Assembly: GCA_018105865.1 (NCBI GenBank)
Contig: CM030835.1
Coordinates: forward strand, 8,884,916-8,948,915
DNA: 64,000 nt
Source of the DNA: Metaphire vulgaris
Lineage: Eukaryota > Annelida > Clitellata > Crassiclitellata > Megascolecidae
Direction: 5' to 3'
The notes under the pieces were generated by a model. The model saw only the letters and a list, made by a program, of their open reading frames with translations. It was not told where the DNA came from and ran no database searches. Numbering within the stretch: the first letter of the stretch is position 1; each line of letters begins with the position of its first letter. Below are positions 42,001 to 53,152 of this stretch, piece after piece. Made by a program: the position numbers and the translations under genes.

Positions 42001-45000
42001 TGAAAAGGTTGAGAAAATCGTGTTGAAATCATGACCTGTGGAAAATATGTGAACATCTGTGTGTAATACACTGTTTTAGTTAGATGTCAATTGTTCCTGC
42101 CATAATTTAAGCTATGTTAAAGTGGAACTCCTCTCTTCTCTTGTTGTTTAATTAAAAAGGACTTCTGACCTGTGTTTAGGCAGCTGTTGATAAAATGAAG
42201 ACCGGAGGCTGTCCCATCTGCCATCGATATTTTCTCGTTTTCTTTGTCCTACGTGAACGTGGTTTGACTGACCTCATTGTGACAACCTTCTTGCCAGAGA
42301 GCCCGCCAAAGGAAGTCCTAGATTTCAGCAATGGGAAGCATTTTCCACTGGTGAAAGTGCACAAGGGAGTGGACTCTCGTGGCCACGACATGAGCGGCGT
42401 CGAGTGCGACACTGTTGACGAGATCGAGGCGCTTCTCGACCGGTTTGACTGCGATGAGATGAGGTCGAGGAAAGAGTCAAGAGCAGAAGCAGTGGCCGAA
42501 CAAGCATTTGAAGACTTGTACATGGTACGATTATGTCATTGAAATTGTCCTCTCTTTCTGCTTTAACTATGCTCTCCATGTAGTTTGATTTTTTGCCTTA
42601 TATAGTAATGCTTAAAGTGGTGCCTTATACTTAAGTTATAGTGGTGTTGAAAGTAGTGGCATTTTGCCATGCCTTTGAGTGCTATTCATTCTAATCAGTA
42701 TCTATCATTGTAGGATTAGGGAGACACATTTTTATCTGTTGATATGGGAATAGTAATTAAGTTGAAAATCTCTTGTCACCTTTGATTAAATGGCTGGGTT
42801 AATTATTTAAAAGTGGTCCATATACTGACTGGAGTTTTAAGTCGAGAGTGCTCTGAAAAGTGTTACACTAGGCTCAACTTCTGAGTAAGGTTATTAGTCA
42901 TTGTTTGATAGTATGATTGAGCTATTCATGAGTAGTTGGAATTCTTGTATTGAGGTTATGGTGAAACCAATACAGTGACTTTTACTGGTAGTGTACTGGT
43001 AATGCTGTGTGCCATGCAGAAAGGTGACCATTCATATCTCTATTCAGTGCTCCATGCATTTAGCTCCAGTCCTGCTGATGCCAGTTTCCTTTAAATCGTA
43101 TGTTGTGTGAACAGTTATTTAGATATGGCATCAACTGTGTTTGACTGTACAGTATTTTAAATTTGACTTAAATACCTATCAGTTGTCTTCCTCTTTATTC
43201 ATTATTTCTGTTATAATTCATGGTAGATTAATAGTTTTTAGCTTTCTATCCTGAGCAAGTGATTTAGTATTATAGCTGTGAATCGTTGGATTGTGATTAG
43301 GTCCAGAGATGGGGCTCATTAATGGCAAAGTGTCTTCTGCTGAACAGATTGTCCTGGTTGTTCAATGTAGCATTTGTGAACTTTTATTTCAATTTGTTGT
43401 AGAAGGGCCAATAGCTGCAAAAGTCTTAATACTAAATCCTTAATCTCATTTCTTTTGTTTTGCTAGCAGTTTATTTAAAGTGAATTGCTGGATATATTTG
43501 TTCTGTGGATATCAAAAACTGCTACAGACTGAATTTTAGCAGTGATAGATATATGGCATCAACCTCATTTAATTCAGCTTCTGATGAAAGTTTTTGTGGA
43601 GCAAAAACCAAGGGTTATCTTTTAGCTTCAGAATTAAGAGTGTGTCTGTACCGCATGGCTGTTGCCATGCCTATTTCGCCAGTTTTCTTCCGTGCAGAAA
43701 TTCAGCCAGTTCTTGAAGATGAGCAATGATGACCCTTCTCAACTGATCAGAGTTTTGGAGAAGGTGGATGGACATTTGCGTGAGAACGGTACAAAATTTA
43801 TGCTTGGTGATGCTTTGGCTCGAGCCGACTGCTATTTACTGCCGACTCTACAGCACATCAGAGTTGCCGGAAAGGTATGCTTGATTATTACTGTCTTTCC
43901 TCTTATAATTAGCTTTAGGTTCATCTGATGATATATTGCTGTTGCCACTGCTGCTTATATGATATTACTTAAAGTTATTTTTAAGAGTTTGTTTCACATA
44001 TTAAGTTTTAGAATTTGTTTAAGGTATGATTAAATTTCATGATCATTACATTTGATTTAATTTCAAGCAAATACATATCTGTTTGTAAGTCAGAGAACAG
44101 ACAAAGGTATTGAAGGCCTTGAGGAGAAAGAAAATTTTAAGTCTTGCATATGCAGATGTCATAATATTAGAAACAGGCTACAAAGAATTGTAAGACCTGG
44201 TAAAACAATGACAAATGCAATAGGAAAAGTATAAATGACTGGTGATTTATTTCAGTTTGTTGGCAATTGATATACCGGTACTGTATATTACCTTTTTAAT
44301 GCCAGAATTAATGAAGAATGTTGTGCATAAAGCAACCTAATCTCTAGCATTTTGTCAAATGAGGATTCAAGTCACTTTCTTAATCTGTTAGTCAGTCAAC
44401 AACCTAGATTATGTCCGTACTTCTGTACAAAAACCATATTCTTATTTTTTGACATTTGAAAATGTTTGTAGGAACAGATTCACAGGACTTCTATGTTGCC
44501 ATAATTCATTGTATGATTTGTTCAGGATGGGAAGGGCATACCATAAACCTCAATGGTTGGGATTACCCTGATTGGCAATTAATAATTTTTGGTTTGTGGT
44601 TATGTGATCATCACTGCTTTTAGCAATCTGAATACTGGTTAATTTGTTGTTAATCTTTCTCAAGTTCACTGATATCTGTGATATTTGGTGTAATAATAAA
44701 GTGGAGGATAGTAAAACAATGGGCCTTTGTTGATAATATCAAAAAATTATTTACTTAGATTATGTTTGAGTTTTTTCTTCAATCTGCTCTGTCAGGCATA
44801 CAAGAATTTTGAAATTTCAACGGAGCTGTCACACATCTGGCGTTACTTGAGAGATGCTTATGCCTCTGATGCGTTCACTGAGTCCTGTCCGGCTGATAGA
44901 GAAATCATCTCGCAATACGATAATAAGGCCTCGTGCAGGCCTCGAATTGCAGCTGGCAAGTCCCAGCTCATGGGTGAAACCAGAACCTTCAGCATCCCTG

Positions 45001-45029
45001 ATGATATGTTAGATAATGGAAATGAGTGA
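39045..45029 (+). CDS. CLIC: Chloride intracellular channel (CLIC/EXC-4) family protein
   Basis: Four coding exons, 39045-39104, 42180-42524, 43698-43874 and 44796-45029, all phase 0, giving 271 aa. CLIC proteins have a thioredoxin-like N domain and an all-helical C domain of glutathione-transferase type; they exist soluble or membrane-inserted and act in tubulogenesis and vesicle trafficking. Exon 1 ends VVELFVK and exon 2 continues AAVDKMKTGGCPIC, with the same spacing as the ELFVKA-x9-CPxC of the family. The active-site motif is CPIC (Cys31, Cys34), followed by the amphipathic HRYFLVFFVLRERGL. Exon 3 carries LARADCYLLPTLQHIRV, the family's 'LADCNLLPKL' helix, and exon 4 FEISTELSHIWRYLRDAY and CPADREI. 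The C-terminal tail of about 30 residues is longer than in vertebrate CLICs. The start is the first ATG upstream of ELFVK (AGATGT context). Confidence 0.93.
40792..40833. repeat. hAT-type terminal fragment
   Basis: CAGTGGCGGGCCGCATGCGG at the left and TTTGCCCACCTCTG at the right resemble ends of hAT elements. Only about 42 bp remain and no target duplication is seen. A similar TTGGCCCTTGGCTGG end lies near 5080-5115. Confidence 0.35.
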
Positions 45030-46840
45030 ATCTTCTTGTCTGTGGATCATATCAATGCTGAAGTGCCTTGCCTCTAAAAGTCTTGAAACCTGAATCTTCT
45101 ATGGGATGGCCTTGATTTTACATGTTTTGCCATAATTATTTCAGATAGTTTTCTAAAATGATTTCAATTCTGTAATCATGATTCGAATCCGTTTATCTGT
45201 TGAAGTGTGTTCAAAAGCTCCTCTCTTTACTGGTGAATTGCATATTGCATTGGGTCATGCCTACATCTAAAAGTTTTGTTTTCATTTATTAGCAGACATA
45301 TTGATATGTGTATGATTATAGCCATTTGTTAAAGTTGATATTAAATGATCATATTTGTTATGACTAAATGATGCTGAGGTGTATGGTAATTTGAAAAAAT
45401 TCATTTTGCTCTTTTTAAGGCATATTATTCATATTTGACTCTAAATAAGACAATCAAAATGGTATTTACTTGGGTTGACTGGATCAAATATATATAACAA
45501 ATAGCCAAATTGTTGTCATCTGCAAATTTTATTTGGCTGCTATTACGGTTAATATCTTGGATTAATTATGTTTACTAGATCATATTACTGTTTTTATTAT
45601 GAATATTATATTATATTTAATTAAAGAAATTCCTGAAATCAAAGCACATTCTCATTATTGCTGCTTATGGGGTCACCTTAAAAATTGTCCAGGTCTTTAT
45701 ATCAAGAAATTGTTTTAATCTTTTGTAGTTAACTTTTTGTTTTGTGCTCTCACTCTCATCTTATGCAGTATGTTGTTGAAATCTTGATATCCTATTTTAG
45801 GATTAGATTTGCAGTATGAGATCAGTTGTCAACCAACAGGATATGTTTCTAGCTGGCTCATAACAACTGTCATTGAACTATGAACATAACTTTCAACTGC
45901 TGTCTCAAAATAACATACTGTTGGGTTTTGATTGTGTAATTATCTAAAATTCATGTCAATAAGATGCCACTTCAAAGTCCCAATGATGCTGGAGGAGCTT
46001 ATGAAATTTTTACTTTGCTTGCAGGTTCACCCAACTTGGTGATTTGTTGACAAACTTTCATGTGGAATCACAACCACTTTGGCCTTAAAAATGAGTTATA
46101 AAGACTTTTTTCTTTCTGGTCTGTGTATATTGACAATGGGATGGTGCTTTTTATACAGATCTTTGACCTTTGCATTGAAATACATTGATGATTGCAAATA
46201 TTTGTTGCTGCCAGATTTTCATGTAAGCAGATTTCAATTTATTCTAGATTGATTTGCCTAAGATAAGTGCATGTGATCTTTTTTTAGCAGCATTCCGATA
46301 TTTATATCGGTTGTAGATCAGTTTTCAAATGCTTTTGATATTTTACTAGATTATATTGCAGTCTAGTTGAAAATCTGAGACAGTGTTCATTATTTTTGTT
46401 ATATTCCATTCCAATTGTTTATCAAATCAGCAGTATTATCCGTACCTTTATGTTACATTTGCATAATGCTTTAAGTTTTTGTTTTACATGAAAGTTCTTT
46501 GATTTCATTTGCTTATTTGAAACTTGGTTATTGGCAAAATGCTTTTTGTTTCTCAGATGATGTTAATCTGTGGAATTATTTGTGTGGAACATATTTTTAT
46601 TCATGTGTTTGATGTTATTAATAAAAAGCTTTTGCTATGGTCAAGTGGACTCTTACATTCTGCACACTACCCGAATGGTGCTCTGTTACTTTACAAAACT
46701 GATTGTTGTATATTTTGATGTCTATAAGAACTGCATGAAAATTACATTCTTTGCTGGATGATGTAAGTATCATTCAGTTGGATTTGTTTTCAGTATTGCT
46801 TAATTTGTTTGCTAATATCTCATATTATCTTGTATTGATA
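45030..46840. other. AT-rich 3' UTR/intergenic DNA after the CLIC gene
   Basis: About 1.8 kb with no ORF above chance and no named repeat. AATAAA at 46620-46625 is a possible poly(A) signal for the CLIC gene but is 1.6 kb away; another AATAAA is at 47382. Confidence 0.45.
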
Positions 46841-47110
46841 GGCATAAACTTCTATTAGGCCTTTAAGCTCGAGCCCCCCCTTTTTGTTTGGCTACCATAG
46901 GGAAAGGTATATGGGTTGAACCCACACTTTTTCATCCAATACTTGTATTAATTTTGCAATGTTAGGCTGTTAGCTATTCAATCAGTTAATGTTTGAAATT
47001 GTTGGCCTGTGGACACTCCTTGATTAGCAATCAAGACAGGTTATTCCTTCAACTATTTTGACCTCATGCTGTTTTGCCTCTATAAGGTTACCTAGTGTAG
47101 TGTTTTATTG
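46841..47110. repeat. Dispersed repeat family X, copy 2, plus segment shared with 49030
   Basis: 46841-46945 (GGCATAAACTTCTATTAGGC ... CCCACACTTTTTCATCC) matches 2133-2267 and, inverted, 48363-48475. The next part, 46998-47105 (TGGACACTCC, AGCAATCAAGACAG, CTTCAACTATTTTGACCTCA, ATAAGGTTACCTAGTG), matches 49030-49141. Confidence 0.6.
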
Positions 47111-48362
47111 CACTGTGTTAAAGTCCCTGCTATTGTTCCTTAATCAGCCAGGACTGTAGATAGGCTGGTGGCCATCTGATTTCGTAAAGTCATTGGGGCC
47201 AAAGAGTGTTGGTCCTAAAGTGTTAGTTGGATTTTATTTGCTAAGAAATGAAGCCAATCATTCATTATATTCATGTCATTTCAAGAATAATCCAGTTGTT
47301 TTTCTGCTGCACATCATTTATGTATTTATTTGGATTTAGAACATTTTAGAAAATGTGAATATGCAAATGTAATTATGGGCAAATAAAGATATAACTTCAC
47401 ATTGTTGTAAGTTGCTTTTATGTGTTTTAATTAATCAAATTATGTAGACCTTTGCAAGCTATATTGTAATACATATTTTGGCTTAAACCTTATGGATATT
47501 CCAGATTTTTTTAAAAGAATAAATTCAATCTGTTTGTGTGTTTGAGAATGCTATTTAATTCAGTGTTGATTTAGGACTGTATAGAATAATGAACCACTGT
47601 TTTTCCTGTTAGGTTAATCAAATAGTATTTATCATCATATTTTTAGCAGGTAAAATTCTAGCTCCTTTATAATCCTATTTTTCAGTTAATTTGATGTGTA
47701 CTACGGGAATTGCTTAGTTGTCGTTCGCGAATCCTTTGTATTCAACTATATGAAATTTGATGCAAAACCCGCCATATTGAGCAATATGCACGTATACATC
47801 ATGGACGACCAAGGTAATAAGGCGACTGTTACTACCATAGCAGTGGAGAGAGACTAAACGATCAATATCTAGTCTAGGCGTACATGACAACGATGTTTCA
47901 AACGCGCTGGAAGCAGTCTCGGCGATGGAGCAGAGACCATCTAATCAGAGAATGAAATCTGCGAACATTACAGGACTTGCTAGCGGCGGCGGCGGCAGAA
48001 TAAAGCACCGCGGGCCAGGCGCTACAGAAGCGGACTTTGGTAGACGGAATCAAAGCAGCGTTGAACATAAGAAATACGCCATTTCTTTAATTAGGATGAG
48101 ACTACAGTAGCCTATAAGCAGTGGTCAGTTTTCAAAAAGCGGTGGCTTGGGTAGGGTAATCGCAATAAAAACTTCACCTCCATTGGGAAGTCGTGCTGCT
48201 CGATCAGAGGGGGGTTCAAACATGAATGGGCGTGCTGGATGGCACCCTAGACCCCCATGCTAGCCTACCCAAATATTAAACTCTAAATCCGCTTATGCTA
48301 ATAAGCTGACTGTTTGATTGAGTGTTATACTGCATACTCATTATTACTCAACCATTGGCGCA
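47111..48362. other. Gene-poor stretch with a GC-richer island at 47.7-48.1 kb
   Basis: No recognised gene. Around 47700-48110 CpG content rises and a 61-codon frame (47925-48110) with a Gly run is open. It has no family resemblance and no convincing splice partner, so I do not call it. Confidence 0.4.
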
Positions 48363-48475
48363 AACTTGGATGAAAGGTGCGGGCCCAGCCCCTACACCCT
48401 CCTCTTACCTATATGGTAACCTCTGAAAATGCGGGGGGTTCGAGCCCAAAAGACTAACAGAAGTTCACGTCTATG
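48363..48475. repeat. Dispersed repeat family X, copy 3 (inverted)
   Basis: Reverse complement reads AGACGTGAACTTCTGTTAG, TTTGGGCTCGAACCCCC, GGTTACCATAT and CGCACCTTTCATCCA, parallel to 46841-46945. It is cut on its right side by the insertion at 48476. Confidence 0.6.
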
Positions 48476-48666
48476 CAGGGTTTAATCTACACCGTTTCCG
48501 GAGGGAATTGCCCTTTCCCCCCCGGAAATTTCAAATTTCTCCCGGAAATTTTGGCATACTACATGAACTGACAGCAGCCCCCTAGCAGAATTCCCCCCGG
48601 CTTTGTCAGTTACCCCGGCTTTGTCAGTCCCCCCTCCCGTAGTCCAGGAGTCTAGATTAAACACTG
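48476..48666. mobile_element. 191-bp hAT-like miniature element with perfect 8-bp target duplication
   Basis: Left end CAGGGTTTAATCTACA, right end TCTAGATTAAACACTG, inverted with few mismatches. CGTCTATG stands exactly on both sides (48468-48475 and 48667-48674). Inside are paired short repeats: CCCGGAAATTT twice and CCCCGGCTTTGTCAGT twice. No coding capacity. Inserted into family X copy 3. Confidence 0.85.
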
Positions 48667-48723
48667 CGTCTATGTAGCCTACTCAATCACAAAGACATCT
48701 CCTTTACTCAAATTCAAAGCAGT

Positions 48724-49568
48724 CAGTAGCGTAGCGTGCCAATGGCTACTATGGCTCGAGCCATGGGCGGCACACATGAAGGGGGCGGCAAATTGAGCGG
48801 CGATGACCTTTTTTGCTTGTCAGGTTGTCGGAGAGTTTGAGCGTAGGGGCGGCAAAATTTGAAAGGGGCGGAAATGGAGCGGCGATTAGGCTACCTTTTT
48901 CGGCAAATTGAGCGGCGATGACTTTTTTGCTTGTCAGTTATAATAGGAGCAGGGCCATATTAAGCCCTGCTCCTATTATAACTGACTAAAAAGTCATCGC
49001 CCCAGGCCCGGACCCCAGTCCGAGAACCAAAATAAGGCCTTTTGTTGGTCTGTGGACACCGTTTTTAGCAATCAAGATACATTACTTCAACTATTTTGAC
49101 CTCATCTGAGATTTTATAGTTAGACCTATAAGGTTACCTAGTGGCGGCTCCACGGGCCTGGGGCAGCCCCAGGCCCGCCATAAAGGGGCCCCGTTTTTCA
49201 ATCGACGACTCTTTTTGCTTGTCAGAAAGCCAGTGAAGCAGTGGTGCCCCCAGTTGGGAGGGGCCGTGCCCACTATTGAGAGCCTGGCCCCATACATTAA
49301 ACAAGTTGGGACCTATACCCAATGATTACAGTTTTAAACAACAAATGGTTGCCCCCACTTGCCAAATCCTAGAGCCGCCACTGCAGTGAAGGCGGCGGGG
49401 AATTTTACAAGGGACAATTTTTTAATTATGGAAGCGACGACTTTTTTACTTCTCAGCCCCAGGCCCACTCGAACCTTAATCCGGCCAGGCGGCCCTGAAT
49501 ATAGGAGCAGGTTGGGGCGGCATTTTTTCCAGGAGCCATGGGCGGCACGAGACCACGCTACGCCACCG
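48724..49568. mobile_element. 845-bp composite hAT-like element with nested insert
   Basis: Left end CAGTAGCGTAGCGTG, right end CACGCTACGCCACCG, inverted (13 of 15). The flank AAAGCAGT is identical at 48716-48723 and 49569-49576, a perfect 8-bp target duplication. Inside are four direct copies of the shared motif (48802, 48917, 49204, 49434), an inverted one in a hairpin, a segment shared with 46998-47105, and a second pair of hAT-type ends (TAGTGGCGGCTCC at 49139, GAGCCGCCACTG to 49383) suggesting a nested insert. No transposase frame. Confidence 0.8.
48914..49001. repeat. Near-perfect 88-bp hairpin inside the composite element
   Basis: Bases 48933-48955 pair perfectly (23 bp) with 48964-48986 around an 8-base loop (CATATTAA). 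Below a small bulge, 48914-48927 pairs with 48988-49001. Confidence 0.88.
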
Positions 49569-49985
49569 AAAGCAGTAGGACTACTGATCATACTGGACAA
49601 CAGAAAGTCAAACAGTTTTAGGATATCTGTTCGTGCGTCCCTTGCTAAGTCGAGTGAGCTGATTTCAAATCTGTAGCTAGATATTTTTTATGTCAGAATT
49701 ATATATGACTCGCGGACCTAATTTTAAATTTATAAATTATCTGTAATCATTACACAGGCTACATAAGTATTGTCTTGTCAATCAATTATTTTAATCAGAA
49801 AATTGCAAATCTTAATCAAAAAATTAAATTCAAATGGAATCAGCACTCTTAGGGCCATCAGTGTGTTTTGTGTTGGCGAGATATCTTGAGGATGTAATCC
49901 CTTAACCCCTTAACTCCCTGAGTATCGCTCGTCCCCATTGAGTTACAAATAGTTTCCCAGACCGGTTGGCGGTCCCTCGATCTGA

Positions 49986-50024
49986 GACCGGAACCGCGGA
50001 CCCCAGTCCGAGAACCACTGCTCT
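49986..50024. repeat. hAT-type terminal fragment
   Basis: GGACCCCAGTCCGAGAACCA then CTG, that is CAGTGGTTCTCGGACTGGGG inverted, a common hAT end. The same word without its final CTG is at 49009-49028. No partner end was found. Confidence 0.4.
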
Positions 50025-50158
50025 GGACACTTGCATAAGTCTAACGCTTTTGTAAATGTGAATGTCTTCTGCTGACCGCTGTAGAAACGAGCAGTAGTCG
50101 TCCATCATATTAGGGCTGCAGTGGCTTTGATATTTCCTTTGCACGACCGAAGCTCTGC

Positions 50159-50159
<1 letters not shown>

Positions 50160-50200
<41 letters not shown>
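50160..50200. repeat. (CA)n microsatellite
   Basis: About 20 CA units. Confidence 0.95.
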
Positions 50201-50207
<7 letters not shown>

Positions 50208-50660
50208 AAAGCCTCTCTACAACATCACTGTCTGCAACGTTAGTGAAAACGCACTTCTCAGTTGGATTTCTATTAATATTTTCACCTGAATTCACGCTTT
50301 ACACATGGACAGATAGCTTAGTCCTGATACACAGTATATCACGACGCCCCCAATTAATCGATACCTTTGCTCGTGTGACGGGGTTGGCGTTGACTTTCTA
50401 AGTCTTCTTTTCCGAATCAGTTACTAAAGACGGAGGCCATTCGAAGCACGACACTCGGCAACGAAAGACAACAACAAGACTCTGAAGGCGACATAACAAC
50501 TAAGCCTATATAATGGCCGACATATCTGGCATTATGTCAACGATTGCCAGCTAATATAGGCCTCATCTTTTCTATCAAAGATATCCTAGCTCTCAACGAT
50601 ACTCGTTTAATAACGATCATAAAAGATAATCCAAATGCGTGTAACGGATTCGTTTCCTGG

Positions 50661-50734
<74 letters not shown>

Positions 50735-50752
50735 TATAATTATAATAATAAT
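50661..50752. repeat. (AAT)n microsatellite
   Basis: About 28 AAT units, then ATTATAATTATAATAATAATT, next to a perfect palindrome. Confidence 0.95.
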
Positions 50753-50782
50753 TAAAGTGGTTCAGTATACTGAACCACTTTA
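50753..50782. repeat. Perfect 30-bp palindrome
   Basis: TAAAGTGGTTCAGTA followed at once by its exact complement TACTGAACCACTTTA. An AAT run on the left and a shorter TTATTATT run on the right extend the inverted symmetry. Confidence 0.95.
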
Positions 50783-50829
50783 AACTTTATTATTATTATT
50801 TATAGGATCTGCCATGTGTGAGAACCACT

Positions 50830-51720
50830 GTTGTACTCATCCAAATTTACAGTATACTGTATCTATAGTACTGAGGTTAATTTTGAAATCATTCACACGC
50901 ACGCATAGCCATTACTATATTCTCGCCCGATTCATTTCATCTGTCCATCACTCTTGCACTAGAAAAGTGCTGTTTGCGTCTCCCAACGCGTTTCTTAAAC
51001 AGTTTCATGTTGTGTCCTCTGGTTCCATCATACTGCTTCATTGTAAAAAAATTCTCTTGGAATTTCCATTTTTTTGTATTTTGTATGTCTCAATTAAATC
51101 ACCTCTTGGTCTCCTTTTTCCCAAGTCTGTCAGTCCACAGTATGTTAGCCTTTCCTCATAGGTTAGTCTCTGAGACCCTTTGATCATCTTTGTTGCTCTG
51201 TGCTGTAGTCTTTCCAAAGTCTTCCTTCAGGAATGGACACCATATTTGAACACAGTACCGATACTCTAAATCAGTGGCGGTTCCACCATGTTGATGACTG
51301 GGGATGCATCTCCCCACCGGGGTTTCGGATGACCTTTTTTGGTTGTCAACCTATTTTCCGGTGAGTTTTTTTAATTAGTGAAAATACTGCGAATTACCTT
51401 TTATTATTTACCTTTTTTTTGCTTGTCTGCCTTTTTTGCAAGGTTTATTAACACTTAGTGGGAAACACTAACGTTAATGACCTTTTTTGCCTCTTTTTTT
51501 TTTTTTCTTCTTCACTTTGCATCCCCACCAACTTCCTAAAAAATTTCATCCCCCACCAAGAATTCCTGGAACCGCCACTGCTCTAAATGTGGGCGTACAG
51601 TACCACTGTCTTGTAAAGTCTTATTATTACATCCCTCTCTCTGCTCACTACCGTTCTTTTGATCATACATAGAATTCTGAATGCTTGTCTGTCTGTCTGT
51701 CTGTCTGCTTCTCTGTCTCT
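50830..51720 (-). mobile_element. CR1-type LINE remnant split by a later insertion
   Basis: Minus-strand frames (shifted) read LYKT, TVRPHLE, then after the insertion YRYCVQIWCPFL, LERLQHRATKMIKGS and LTYEERLTYCGLTDLGKRRP, then GDLIET. This is the end of the CR1-like reverse transcriptase thumb. The hAT-like element at 51272-51580 interrupts it exactly between TVRPHLE and YRYCVQ. Confidence 0.75.
51272..51580. mobile_element. 309-bp hAT-like miniature element with perfect TIR and target duplication
   Basis: Left end CAGTGGCGGTTCCA; right end TGGAACCGCCACTG, an exact inverted match. CTCTAAAT is present on both sides (51264-51271 and 51581-51588). Contains divergent copies of the shared motif at 51328 (GATGACCTTTTTTGGTTGTC) and 51408. 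Inserted into the CR1-like LINE. Confidence 0.9.
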
Positions 51721-51725
51721 CAGAA
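51680..51725. repeat. (TGTC)n microsatellite
   Basis: CTTGTCTGTCTGTCTGTCTG, about six units. Confidence 0.8.
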
Positions 51726-52330
51726 TTCTCTTCTTCCACTTGAATTTTCTGCCTAATTGCCTCGGGTGTCTTTTTCCGATCGTACCATCGGCGCACCTAA
51801 TCCCTTTCAAGGTAAGAGATTTATAAATGCTGATTTTTGCGTCTTTTAAAGTGCTCGTAGATTCCGCTGACGCCCCCACCCCAGTAGGCATCTACCCGAT
51901 GACCGAGCGTTAATACCATTTACACCGCCGTCCCCCGTGTGTGCCACCTGACTAGTTCCGATGCCCGGTAATGGTAAAGACGCTCATGTGCACGAGGAGA
52001 ACGGGATCGGAAGAGGGGGCGGGGGGGAGGGGACGATGCAACGGGGAGAGGGAGAAGCCTTAGGAGCATAGGTGAATACGTTTCTTTGCTTTCGAATCGG
52101 AAGTAGCCGTTTTCGCAGCTGCGATGTGCGTCGATTGGACCGAATAACCGCCGTTTCCGGATTCATACGCGCGGATGAAGCAGTGCGAAACGGCATCTGC
52201 CGATTAGCTTTTTTGTATTAGGCCTAATGCGCATTTGGAAACACGTTGATCGATGGCGCTCGAACAGGATCTTCTGTTACAGTGGAGCATCAGTGGGGGA
52301 TTGGTGGGGGGTTGAGGATAACAGATTATA
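51726..52330. other. CpG-richer stretch without recognised gene
   Basis: Higher GC and CpG between about 51840 and 52260, with a G-run (GGGGGCGGGGGGGAGGGG) at 52013. No ORF resembles a known family. Could be regulatory, but nothing shows it. Confidence 0.3.
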
Positions 52331-52337
52331 GCATTGT

Positions 52338-52338
52338 C

Positions 52339-52381
<43 letters not shown>
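52338..52381. repeat. (CAT)n microsatellite
   Basis: About 14 ATC/CAT units. Confidence 0.95.
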
Positions 52382-52522
52382 TCACCGCAACAAAATTACC
52401 GAATGCAGAGTTTAATTGTTGACAAGGTGTTTGAAAAAGCTACGTACTTTGCCTTCCCAAGACCACGCAACAACACACAGCGCTCTGTAATAACACACGC
52501 TTACACTACTAGACACAAGTTA

Positions 52523-52702
52523 CAGTAGAACTTCGTTATAACGTGCTTAGCGGGTCTGAAAAACTTAGTATACGAGGTACGCTATAGCCAATACCATCCA
52601 ATGCTGTAGCGCACCACACGGGGCCGCGTACATTACGGTACGTTACAACCAAAATACGTTTAATAGGCCTATAACCGAGTCCGTTACAACGAAGTTCTAC
52701 TG
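52523..52702. mobile_element. 180-bp pogo/Tc1-like miniature element
   Basis: Left end CAGTAGAACTTCGTTATAAC; right end GTTACAACGAAGTTCTACTG, inverted with about one mismatch in 20. TA on both sides (52521-52522, 52703-52704). End sequence and TA target are typical of pogo/Tigger-type elements. No coding capacity. Confidence 0.85.
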
Positions 52703-52832
52703 TAACTGCTTGGGTCGGCGAATAGCTCAACGATCCGGGGACAAAATGAAGGCAGTTTCCGTTTCAGGGTTTGTCAGTCACACTACAACGCTTCAACGCA
52801 ATCGCCTTCCGATGATCTTTCCTACACCACGA

Positions 52833-53152
52833 CAGTGGCCTAGCCAAGAGGAGATAATGGGGGTTAAACCCCCTGGCTGCCGACGAAAAAATTGTTTTAA
52901 TGTGTTTCCATGAATTTTAAATTTTCGGACGCGGTTTTGGGGGTCACCCTCCCTTGGTTGCCGACGCAAAATAATTTGGAAGCGCTATAGAGTAAAGTTG
53001 TAAGGCGACGAACTGTTTTGCTTGTCAGCATATCTGCAAAAGTACAAGAAGGAAGATGAATATGACCCTTTTTTGGCTTCTTGTCAAGATTTTTCGAAGT
53101 TGGGCATGATCAAAAATCAAACTCCCTTCCGGAAATCCTGGTTACGCCACTG
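52833..53152. mobile_element. 320-bp hAT-like miniature element
   Basis: Left end CAGTGGCCTAGCCAAGAGG; right end TCCTGGTTACGCCACTG, that is CAGTGGCGTAACCAGGA inverted. The shared motif occurs at 53004 (GACGAACTGTTTTGCTTGTC) and 53061. No target duplication is recognisable, so the limits rest on the ends alone. Confidence 0.65.

Noticed and set aside
47925..48110. 61-codon frame with a Gly run as a possible first exon
   Set aside because: No family match, no clear donor and no downstream partner exon in the next 10 kb.
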